Part shown: in pieces, positions 15,512-22,469 of the stretch
How positions within the stretch are numbered: the first letter of the stretch is position 1
Layout of the letters: each line of letters begins with the position of its first letter
Assembly (NCBI GenBank): GCA_028275265.1
Contig: JAPWUZ010000002.1
Coordinates: 1-31,976 of the forward strand
DNA from: Armatimonadota bacterium
GTDB taxonomy: Bacteria; Armatimonadota; HRBIN16
Reading direction: 5' to 3'
Length of the DNA stretch: 31,976 nucleotides
The notes under the pieces: generated by a model
Database searches by the model: none
What the model was told of the DNA's origin: nothing
Seen by the model: the letters and a program-made list of their open reading frames with translations, nothing else
Made by a program: the position numbers and the translations under genes

Positions 15512-16733
15512 CGAACCCGCACAAACCCATCGCCCGCCCGATTCACGGGCGGGCGATGTTACAGCTCTGTTCGGCGAGGCACAGGCAGACCTACCCTCGC
15601 TATTGCCTGCGCGTATCCGCCCGTGGGTTGGAGCGGGCATCTTGCTGCTCATCGTGGCGGCACTTTACTACGTGGCAGACGTACTTGTGCCTTTCGTGAT
15701 TGCGTTCGCGATAGCCGGTCTGCTGGACGGTCAGCTGCGCGCGCTTGAGCGTCGGGGCTACTCGCGCCGGACGGCAACTGTGCTGGTGTTCATCGCTTTT
15801 ATCTTGTTGATTGTTGCGCTGTTGCTCTACGTGGTTCCCCTTATCGTCACACAACTGCAAGGACTTATCAAGGACCTGCCGGGCTATATCCGCGGCGCAA
15901 ATGACTGGTTTCAGGAAGAACTGCAGCCGTTTCTCAAACGGCACCACGTCACCCTCCAGCGCATGAACTTGCCCGAAGACCCCCAGGAGCTGATAGACCG
16001 CTACTCCGAGCAGATTAACGCACAGGTAACAGCGTGGATGAGCAACCTGCTGAACTACGTCACCTCGTTGCTGGGCAAGCTGCTCTGGCTGGTGCTGATA
16101 CCCATTATCGCCTTCTTCGCGATGGTAGACCTGCCGCATATCCGACAGCGGATGCTGGACATGATTCCCGAAGGCTCCCGTTCCTCCGTGCAGTCGCTGC
16201 TGCGCGCACTGGGCGTGGTGTGGACAGGCTACCTGAAAGGGCTGACCACCGTCGCCATCCTCTACGGCATCACGATGGCGGTTCTCTTCACCCTGCTGGG
16301 ACTGCGCTACAGCATCGTGCTGGGTACATTGGCTGGACTGCTCTATCTGGTGCCCTACATCGGCGCGTTGTCCATCGCGCTCACCTCCGGACTGGTCGCC
16401 TTTTTCGGAGGGGAGGGGCAGGCGCTGTGGATGTTCGAGGTGTCAGCGCATTCGTGGAAATACACCCTGCTGGTGGTGGGCACGGCGATGGTGGTCAACA
16501 CGCTGTTTGACCAGCTGCTGGTGCCGCGAATCGTGGGCGGCTCGGTCGGCTTGCACCCCATCGCCAGCATCTTCGCACTGATTGTGGGAGCAAAGCTGTT
16601 CGGAATCTGGGGCATGTTGCTGGCGATACCCGTAGCGGCGAGCCTGTGGATTGTCGTACTCGCGCTGTTCCCTTCCCTGCGCCCTCGCAAGAGAAAGGCG
16701 GGGACCGCGGAGGAGCCACCTCCGGCTTCATGA
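15486..16733 (+). CDS. AI-2E-family (PF01594-type) membrane transporter
   Basis: The 415-residue polytopic protein starts at ATG 15486 inside the YtxH gene, with GGGAGAG just upstream. After a hydrophilic N-terminus (1-45), paired membrane helices are seen at about 46-85 (ILLLIVAALYYVADVLVPFV) and 95-125. A soluble amphipathic stretch (130-190) follows, then about five more membrane segments, including YLVPYIGALSIALTSGLVAF and the typical LLVPRIVGGSVGLHPIASIF. This order is that of the AI-2E transporter family, whose members export small molecules or exchange ions; the name does not prove autoinducer transport. Its end lies seven bases from the end of the converging esterase gene, with no terminator between. 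Confidence 0.9.
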   Translation: MPRSKRKPSEPAQTHRPPDSRAGDVTALFGEAQADLPSLLPARIRPWVGAGILLLIVAALYYVADVLVPFVIAFAIAGLLDGQLRALERRGYSRRTATVLVFIAFILLIVALLLYVVPLIVTQLQGLIKDLPGYIRGANDWFQEELQPFLKRHHVTLQRMNLPEDPQELIDRYSEQINAQVTAWMSNLLNYVTSLLGKLLWLVLIPIIAFFAMVDLPHIRQRMLDMIPEGSRSSVQSLLRALGVVWTGYLKGLTTVAILYGITMAVLFTLLGLRYSIVLGTLAGLLYLVPYIGALSIALTSGLVAFFGGEGQALWMFEVSAHSWKYTLLVVGTAMVVNTLFDQLLVPRIVGGSVGLHPIASIFALIVGAKLFGIWGMLLAIPVAASLWIVVLALFPSLRPRKRKAGTAEEPPPAS

Positions 16734-16740
16734 GATTCTT

Positions 16741-19215
16741 TCAACGAGTAGTCTCCAGTCTCACCACCAGTGTTTGCTGCCGACGCACCGAGACAGGCAG
16801 TCCCCGACGCAACTCTTCGCCACTGGCTCGCCGCTCCTTCTGTCCCACTCTCACCCGATAGATTCGCTCCGCGTCAACGGTAAACCACTCCGGAAACTCG
16901 TTCAGGCGGGGGTAGTTTATCGGCAGGTTCAGGTGTTCGCGGTGGCGCGGCAGGTCGAACTGTAGCACCCCCTGCCAGTCGGCGTCGGCGGTCAGCGCGA
17001 CGGTCAGGTCATCCCCGCGACGGATTGCCCCGACACGCAGGTCACTGCGCCACGGGCGGGGTACGACGCCCTGCGTGTAGTGTAACGCCACCATCAGCGC
17101 GGTGCGAGCGGTGTTGCCGTCGCCATACCAGCCTTCTACGATGCCATCGTCCCGTTGCTTGCTGAGAAAGTGGGGCAGTACCGCCTCCAGCCAGCGGAAG
17201 CCACTTTCCACCGGTAGGCGGTTCACCAGCAGTAGCGCGCCCTCGATGGAGTCGGCGAACGAGTCCGCGCCTTCCCACAGCAGATACTGCGGCTGGTGGA
17301 TGTTCTGGAGGGCGCGTCGGGCGGCATCGATGAACCTCTCATCCCCCGTCGCCATGCCGAAGGTGTAGACGCCGCTCAGCGCGTAGCCCCATGTATCGGG
17401 CACAGCGCGATTGCGCACCTCGGCGGTGGAGGCGGTCAGCAGACCGTACCACAACCCGTCGGCATTGCGCGCTTTCTCCAGCAGGCGTGCGAACATCTGC
17501 CGCAGGGATCGTTCGTAACGGCGCGCCTTTGACGGGTTTGCCCGCTGCATCATCACGTAAAGCTCCGACAGCCCACCGATAATCTCGTTGCCGTGGTCGT
17601 TCAGGCTTAGCACGTCGCTGATGGGCTGGTGGCGGGAGAAGTCCCACCGATGGGCGGGCAGCCCGCCGTTGCGTGGAATCACCTCCAGACAGTAGGCGTC
17701 GCCGATGCGTTCTGCCCAGCGCAGGTAGCGTTCCTCTCCCGTCATCGCGTAGAGACGGCTGAGCACCTGCAGCAGTTCACCGTTCACTTCGGTGTCATCG
17801 GCGGGCAGGTTGCCGAAGTCGGAGCGGACGGGAGCGTGTTCGAAGATGGCATCTATCAGCTCGGTCATGCGCTCCGTCCACCAGCCCCTGCCCATCACTT
17901 CGGTCATGGGCAGCAGTCCGTCCTTACAGTATTCCGCCGCGCCGAAGATGAGGCGGCGGATGTCCACCTCGGGATACACGAACCCTTTCTTCTCCAGGTC
18001 ATACCAGTCGGGCAGCGCGCCCACGCGGTTGGTCAGTTTGCGTTCGTTATCGAAGGTGCGTTTCAGGTCGGTGAGTCGCTCGGGGGCGATGAAGTGGGCG
18101 GTCAGGTACAGGAAGGGCATCAGGTCGGCGGCGTTATCGTTGGGCGCCCACACCCGCTGGTCGGTGCGGCGGGGCAACAGGTCGATCTCCTTGTCGCGGA
18201 TTGCCCACCAGCCGTTTAGCACGCCCAGCGCGCGGCAGAAGGCGCGTCGGGCAATCTCCCCGCGACGCAGTGCCTCCTGTACCGGCTCCCGTTGCGCACG
18301 CCAGGGGTCTGCGGCACCCAGCACCTGTGGCAGCATCATCCACCAGCGGCTTCCAACGAACACGTGCCCGCCCGAGTGCGCGTCGAAACGGAAGTTCTGC
18401 TCCGCCCGAAAGACGCGATACGCCTGCCGTATCTCCTCCGCGGGCTGGCGGGCAATCTCGATGGGGAAGCCGCCGGGCGCGCGCTCTTGCTCTCCCAGCT
18501 CGCACAACAACCCGCGCGGCGCGACGCACGCGAAGATGTCGGCAAAGTCGAAATGCTCTTCCAACCCCGGAAAGTTCCAGCAGGGGCAGTGCCCGTTTTT
18601 CATGTTTTCCACTGTGGTCAGCCAGCCGCTGCTGCAGGCGATGCGCACCCGCTCGTCCAGCGCGGCGGCGTACATGGTGGTCTCTCCGCCCAGCGACAGA
18701 CCCACTACCCCGATGCGTCTGGCGTCCACCTCCGGTCTGCTCACCAGATAATCGATGCAGCGCAGGCTATCCCACACGCGCTCGCCCATCAGCGACCAGT
18801 TGGCATGTTGCAGGTCGTGCGAGCCGATGTCGGGCGCGATGACCACGTAGCCCATCTCCGCCAGCGCGCGCCCGTACCAGTACAGCCCCTCGCCTTTGAC
18901 CACCTGTTCGCCAGTGCCGCCGTGCCCGTGTAGTGCCAGCACCGCAGGCACTTTGCCCCGAACCCTGAACGGCACAGCCACCCAGACATGGACGCGCCGG
19001 TCGGGCAGAGTCTGCAGGGTTATCTCTTCCAGCACATATCCGCCTGCAGGTACTTCGATGCGCCGAAGCACCTGCGGCTGCAGCGGCACGCGCGACGGCG
19101 GTGTGCCTCCCATCATCAGTTCCACCAGCTTCTGGCGGCACTGCACCTGCCACCGCCGCGCCTCTGCGGACGTGTGTGCGTTGAAACGCATGCGACGTGG
19201 GGACGATTCCTGCAT
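16741..19215 (-). CDS. Alpha/beta-hydrolase (dienelactone-hydrolase/acetyl-xylan-esterase-like) fused to long C-terminal domain
   Basis: ATG 19215 has GGGAGAG six bases upstream; an in-frame TTG at 19254 lacks one. The 824-residue protein has an alpha/beta-hydrolase in residues about 85-320. It shows an oxyanion segment LALHGHGG, APDIGSHD, the nucleophile elbow GLSLGGE (S174) and a late histidine in AHSGGHVF. This resembles dienelactone-hydrolase-like and multi-domain carbohydrate esterases. Residues about 340-750 are helical with paired aromatic and acidic residues (NLPADDTEVNGELLQVLSRL, SLNDHGNEIIGGLSELYVMM), like alpha/alpha-barrel glycan enzymes. A beta-rich tail ends the protein. There is no signal peptide. 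It diverges from the LacI gene and may be under its control. Confidence 0.78.
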   Translation of the reverse strand: MQESSPRRMRFNAHTSAEARRWQVQCRQKLVELMMGGTPPSRVPLQPQVLRRIEVPAGGYVLEEITLQTLPDRRVHVWVAVPFRVRGKVPAVLALHGHGGTGEQVVKGEGLYWYGRALAEMGYVVIAPDIGSHDLQHANWSLMGERVWDSLRCIDYLVSRPEVDARRIGVVGLSLGGETTMYAAALDERVRIACSSGWLTTVENMKNGHCPCWNFPGLEEHFDFADIFACVAPRGLLCELGEQERAPGGFPIEIARQPAEEIRQAYRVFRAEQNFRFDAHSGGHVFVGSRWWMMLPQVLGAADPWRAQREPVQEALRRGEIARRAFCRALGVLNGWWAIRDKEIDLLPRRTDQRVWAPNDNAADLMPFLYLTAHFIAPERLTDLKRTFDNERKLTNRVGALPDWYDLEKKGFVYPEVDIRRLIFGAAEYCKDGLLPMTEVMGRGWWTERMTELIDAIFEHAPVRSDFGNLPADDTEVNGELLQVLSRLYAMTGEERYLRWAERIGDAYCLEVIPRNGGLPAHRWDFSRHQPISDVLSLNDHGNEIIGGLSELYVMMQRANPSKARRYERSLRQMFARLLEKARNADGLWYGLLTASTAEVRNRAVPDTWGYALSGVYTFGMATGDERFIDAARRALQNIHQPQYLLWEGADSFADSIEGALLLVNRLPVESGFRWLEAVLPHFLSKQRDDGIVEGWYGDGNTARTALMVALHYTQGVVPRPWRSDLRVGAIRRGDDLTVALTADADWQGVLQFDLPRHREHLNLPINYPRLNEFPEWFTVDAERIYRVRVGQKERRASGEELRRGLPVSVRRQQTLVVRLETTR

Positions 19216-19259
19216 GTTATCTCTCCCTGTAAGATTGCCCAGAACGCTCTGCAAGTTTT

Positions 19260-19282
19260 TTTTCGTGAGGCAGGCACGAAAA
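19260..19282. promoter_or_regulatory. Eight-base-arm hairpin next to a T-run in the esterase/LacI divergent region
   Basis: TTTTCGTG (19260-19267) and CACGAAAA (19275-19282) are exact reverse complements around a seven-base loop, beside a run of eight Ts (19256-19263). No T-run follows the stem on either strand in the terminator sense. It lies just upstream of the LacI promoter and within the likely leader of the esterase transcript. It could be a protein site or an RNA hairpin. Confidence 0.4.
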
Positions 19283-19285
19283 CCC

Positions 19286-19315
19286 TTGACAGGCGCGGTA
19301 TCGCTGTGATATTAT
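19286..19315 (+). promoter_or_regulatory. Sigma-70-type promoter of the LacI gene
   Basis: A consensus -35 TTGACA (19286-19291), an 18-base spacer and an extended -10, TGATATTAT (hexamer 19310-19315), place the transcript start near 19322. It is the strongest promoter match in the window and leads directly into the operator palindrome. Confidence 0.8.
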
Positions 19316-19354
19316 TGAAACGTATCAGTGAAAGGTATCAGTGATACCTTTCAA
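19315..19354. promoter_or_regulatory. LacI-family operator with three half-sites
   Basis: A perfect palindrome TGAAAGGTATC-AGT-GATACCTTTCA spans 19329-19353. A third half-site, TTGAAACGTATC (19315-19326), repeats the left arm 13 bases upstream with one change and overlaps the promoter -10. Together they allow two alternative pairings (19315-19326 or 19328-19339, each with 19343-19354). The position over and just after the transcript start fits repression by the encoded LacI protein. No second copy was found by eye elsewhere in the window. Confidence 0.75.
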
Positions 19355-19372
19355 TAAGGGCGAGGATACACT

Positions 19373-20410
19373 ATGACATGGCGCAAACCGAGCATGGTGG
19401 ACGTGGCGAAGCGAGCAGGCGTCTCGCAGACTACCGTCTCCTACGTGCTGAGCGGGCGTAAGGACGTGGTTATTCCCGAATCTACCCGCGAACGCATCTG
19501 GAGGGCAGCACGTGAACTGGGCTATCGTCCCAACAGCCTCGCGCGCGGTTTGGTCAAAGGCAAAACGCAGACTATCGGTGTGCTGATACCCCGTATGGAC
19601 AGCAGCTTCCACGCGCTGATCATGGACGGTATTCAGGAGGTATGCACCACCGCAGATTACCGCGTGCTTCTTGCCGATTCGCGACATAACGGCGAGCTGG
19701 AAGCCAGACAGGTGGAGATGCTGCTGGAACACCGTGTGGACGGCATTATCTCTATCGCCGTTGCAGGGGCGTCTTCTGGCTCCTGGGTAAGGATGTTGAA
19801 ACGCGAAAACGTCCCGCTGGTGATTGTAGATGAGCACACCTTTGAAGGCGAAGCGGACTGCGTGGTATCCGACGATGTGACCGGAGCGAAAGCAGCAGTA
19901 GAACACCTGATTCGGCTGGGACATCAGCGCATTGTACATCTCAGTGCGGGCACAGATATGAGTGCCGCACGTGACCGTTGCGCCGGATACCTTGCAGCCA
20001 TGCAGGAGGCGGGCATCCAGCCACACGAGGGATGGGTCAAAGGCGACTCTTTCTTCATGTCTGTTGAACGCATCCACGAAATCGTGGCAGAACTGCTGGA
20101 CCTGCCCGAACCGCCTACTGCCCTGTTTGCTGCGAACGATGACCTCGCCGCCGAAGCCATCGAGGTCGCTCGTCAGCGGAGCATTGCCGTGCCCCAGCAG
20201 CTGGCAATCGTGGGCTATGGCAATACAGAAGTCGGGCGTCACCTGCGGCTGACCACCGTCCATCAGGACCCGCGTCGGATGGGGCAAGAAGCCGCACGCC
20301 GGTTGATGCAGCGTTTGCAAAACCCGGATTTGCCTGTGGAGTGTATCCTGCTTCCCACGCAACTCGTCATTCGGGAAACGTGTGGAAGCGTGTACCGAGC
20401 ACAAACCTGA
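19373..20410 (+). CDS. LacI-family transcriptional regulator
   Basis: The 345-residue repressor has ATG at 19373 with a modest GAGG site. Residues 8-28 form the helix-turn-helix (MVDVAKRAGVSQTTVSYVLS), followed by the hinge helix YRPNSLARGL (about 51-60). The periplasmic-binding-protein-like sensor domain follows (IGVLIPRMDSSFHALIMDGI, FAANDDLAAEAIEVA, AIVGYGNTEVGRHLRLTTV). Such regulators bind a sugar or nucleoside effector and release the operator. The gene carries its own operator, so autoregulation is likely. Only 23 bases separate it from the pseudopilin gene, so the downstream genes may share its transcript. The divergent esterase is a further candidate target. Confidence 0.95.
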   Translation: MTWRKPSMVDVAKRAGVSQTTVSYVLSGRKDVVIPESTRERIWRAARELGYRPNSLARGLVKGKTQTIGVLIPRMDSSFHALIMDGIQEVCTTADYRVLLADSRHNGELEARQVEMLLEHRVDGIISIAVAGASSGSWVRMLKRENVPLVIVDEHTFEGEADCVVSDDVTGAKAAVEHLIRLGHQRIVHLSAGTDMSAARDRCAGYLAAMQEAGIQPHEGWVKGDSFFMSVERIHEIVAELLDLPEPPTALFAANDDLAAEAIEVARQRSIAVPQQLAIVGYGNTEVGRHLRLTTVHQDPRRMGQEAARRLMQRLQNPDLPVECILLPTQLVIRETCGSVYRAQT

Positions 20411-20433
20411 GATTGCAGAAGGAGGTCGCTACC

Positions 20434-21213
20434 ATGCAAGTATCACGACGTGCCTTTACGCTGATTGAGCTGCTTGTCGTTATCGCCATTATCGCGATAC
20501 TGGCGGCGATCCTGTTCCCCGTATTCGCCCAGGCTCGCGAAAAGGCGCGGCAGGCATCCTGTATCAGCAACATGAAGCAGATAGGGCTGGCAGTGCTGAT
20601 GTATGCGCAGGACTTCGACGAGACGCTCCCCCTCAACCGTATCTTCTCGTTCACTCCGGAGCTGTCGTATGTCACCTGGCGCTGTGTGGTGCAGCCCTAC
20701 ATCAAGAACGAGGGAGCATGGCTCTGCCCATCGGCTCCACGTCATCTGAACGAGTTCTACTGGCCTCTCTGGATTGGTTCGCCCTTCATCGGCGGCAAAG
20801 GCTGTGTGTGCGATGTCACCATGACGCTGGACGACTTCAATGCGGAGCCGAAGCGTTTCCGTGGTCTTGCCAACTATGCCTCTAACGGACACATCTCCTG
20901 GTACATCCGCACGCTGGCTTACTTCCAGAAACCGGCAAGCACCATCATGGTTCTGGAGACGCACGATATGTGGCCCGACCTGGAGGCGTGGACAATCCCG
21001 TGGCAGTACTACAACGTCACCTGCGGAAGCCTGCCGTTCTGGCACAACAAGAGCGGCAACTGGGCGATGGCGGATGGACACGTGAAGTGGATGCGCCTCG
21101 CCGCGACGCTGGCACCGGAGTTCCTGTGGGACAACGAGCCTATTAGCTACCCAGACCAGCCAGCGTGGACGGTGCAGGGGCTTCTGGATGCCATACCACC
21201 GTGTTATCGGTAA
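20434..21213 (+). CDS. DUF1559-type pseudopilin (prepilin-type N-terminal methylation signal)
   Basis: ATG 20434 has AAGGAGGT at ideal spacing, giving 259 residues. A seven-residue positive leader is followed by AFTLIELLVVIAIIAILAA, the type IV prepilin cleavage and membrane helix with the conserved Glu at +5. FPVFAQAREKARQASCISN, characteristic of Armatimonadota and Planctomycetota-type pseudopilins, comes next. The C-terminal globular part has FWHNKSGNWAMADGHVKW, the H-x9-DG signature of DUF1559. Processed by a prepilin peptidase, it would sit in the inner membrane or on a surface fibre. Such genes occur in many copies next to substrate-use loci in these phyla. It is placed directly after lacI. 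Confidence 0.93.
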   Translation: MQVSRRAFTLIELLVVIAIIAILAAILFPVFAQAREKARQASCISNMKQIGLAVLMYAQDFDETLPLNRIFSFTPELSYVTWRCVVQPYIKNEGAWLCPSAPRHLNEFYWPLWIGSPFIGGKGCVCDVTMTLDDFNAEPKRFRGLANYASNGHISWYIRTLAYFQKPASTIMVLETHDMWPDLEAWTIPWQYYNVTCGSLPFWHNKSGNWAMADGHVKWMRLAATLAPEFLWDNEPISYPDQPAWTVQGLLDAIPPCYR

Positions 21214-21220
21214 AGTCCGT

Positions 21221-21255
21221 CCCCTCTCCCATCGGGAGAGGGGCTCATCTTCCTT
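21221..21255 (+). terminator. Terminator-like stem after the pseudopilin gene
   Basis: CCCCTCTCCC (21221-21230) and GGGAGAGGGG (21234-21243) form a perfect ten-base stem with loop ATC, seven bases past the stop. It is followed by pyrimidine-rich CTCATCTTCCTT rather than a pure T-run. It may end or thin the lacI-pseudopilin transcript before the small membrane gene. It could also be a dispersed palindrome. Confidence 0.55.
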
Positions 21256-21274
21256 ACAGTGAGGTGAAGCAGAC

Positions 21275-21490
21275 ATGCGTCGTGAGATACCCACGCCTGT
21301 TGCTCTGATCATCGTGGTTGTGGTCATCCTGCTCGTGGGTGTGGCGTACTGGTGGGCAACCAAACCCGATAAAGGCATGAACGAACAGGCGATGCGCCAG
21401 GAGTTGCTGGAGCGTGCTCGCAAGGGGCAATTACCCGGCGTTACTCCTGAAGTGATGCAGAGGCTCGAGCAGCAGGCAGGCAAAAAGTAA
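21275..21490 (+). CDS. 71-residue single-pass membrane protein
   Basis: ATG 21275 is preceded by GAGGTGA seven bases upstream. After MRREIPTP comes one strong membrane segment (VALIIVVVVILLVGVAYWWA, residues 9-28), then a charged helical tail rich in Glu, Gln and Arg (KGMNEQAMRQELLERARKG). There is no lipobox and no enzyme motif. I do not recognise a named family, though small proteins of this shape sit beside DUF1559 pseudopilins in related genomes. It may be an accessory to the pseudopilin or its secretion machinery; this is inference from position. Confidence 0.78.
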   Translation: MRREIPTPVALIIVVVVILLVGVAYWWATKPDKGMNEQAMRQELLERARKGQLPGVTPEVMQRLEQQAGKK

Positions 21491-21548
21491 ACGCTGAATA
21501 TACCCTCTGGCAAACCATTTTAGAGAGGGGAGGTTACAAGAAAGTACG

Positions 21549-22412
21549 GTGCCCCAGAGCGAACCAATGGATGTCCTGCTCTCCACCGATGTGGGGGCAG
21601 AGATCGATGACCAGTGGGCAATCGCCCATCTGGCCTTAAGCCCGCGCGTGAACCTGCTGGGCATTGTCACCACGCATACCCCTTATCTGACGGCGCAAAG
21701 TTCCGCAGAGATCGCGCAGGAGGTGCTGAACCACCTGCCGCTTCGGGAGAAACCGCCCGTTGTGCCCGGCTCCAGCACGCCGCTGGAGAGCGCGGACAAG
21801 CCGCAGCAGAACGAGGGCATTGCGTTCATTTTGGAAACGGCGCGGTGCTACTCGCCGGAGAAGCCGCTGACGCTACTCACCATTGGTGCGGCGACCGATG
21901 CCGCTTCGGCCCTGCTGTTAGACCCTTCGATAGCGCAGCGGGTGCGGATGGTGTCCATGGCGTTTCACAGCGTGCAGAACGGGGGGCGCGAGTTCAATGT
22001 GCAGAACGACCCCAAAGCGTGGCAGGTGATTCTGGAGACTTCGGTGCCGCTCACCATCGGGAGTGCGGAGATGTGTATCCGCTATCTCACCCTTTCGCGT
22101 GAGCGGGCGAAGGAGCTTTTTGGTGGAATCAGCCAGGCGGCAGACTATCTGGTGGGGCTGCTGGAGTGGTGGTTTGCCGAACATTCGGACACCTGCCGCG
22201 CGGTAACAGGCAAGGAGGACGCCTGGCCCATCTGGGATGAGACGGTCACCGCGCACCTGCTGGGGTTGACCGAAGTAGAGGTTTTGCCCCGCCCCCGTTT
22301 ACTGGACAATCTGGATTTGGAGTTCCGCTCCGGCGAGGACACCATCCGATGGATTAAGGCGGTACATAGCGACGCGCTCTGGAGCGACCTGATTGCGTTG
22401 CTGCGGTGGTAA
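21549..22412 (+). CDS. Nucleoside-hydrolase-like protein
   Basis: The 287-residue protein is read from GTG 21549; GGGGAGG lies 15 bases upstream, which is long. ATG 21567 is the alternative start. The N-terminal calcium and ribose site is LLSTDVGAEIDDQWAIAHL (D14, D20, D21). It has two residues more between the Asps than classical inosine-uridine hydrolases (DxDPGxDD) and is closer to the TDxGxExDDQ form of nucleoside-hydrolase-like proteins. A mid-protein LTIGAATDAASALL and a late Asp in WPIWDETVTAHLL (near 230) match the remaining pocket. Family members cut N-ribosidic bonds; the substrate is unknown and could be a non-nucleoside sugar compound. There is no signal peptide. It lies between the small membrane protein and the transporter. 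Confidence 0.8.
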   Translation: MPQSEPMDVLLSTDVGAEIDDQWAIAHLALSPRVNLLGIVTTHTPYLTAQSSAEIAQEVLNHLPLREKPPVVPGSSTPLESADKPQQNEGIAFILETARCYSPEKPLTLLTIGAATDAASALLLDPSIAQRVRMVSMAFHSVQNGGREFNVQNDPKAWQVILETSVPLTIGSAEMCIRYLTLSRERAKELFGGISQAADYLVGLLEWWFAEHSDTCRAVTGKEDAWPIWDETVTAHLLGLTEVEVLPRPRLLDNLDLEFRSGEDTIRWIKAVHSDALWSDLIALLRW

Positions 22413-22469
22413 GGCGCGTTTGCGCCAGTGCGAGCCTGACCGCCTATTCCTGCGGCAGAGAGCAAGCCG

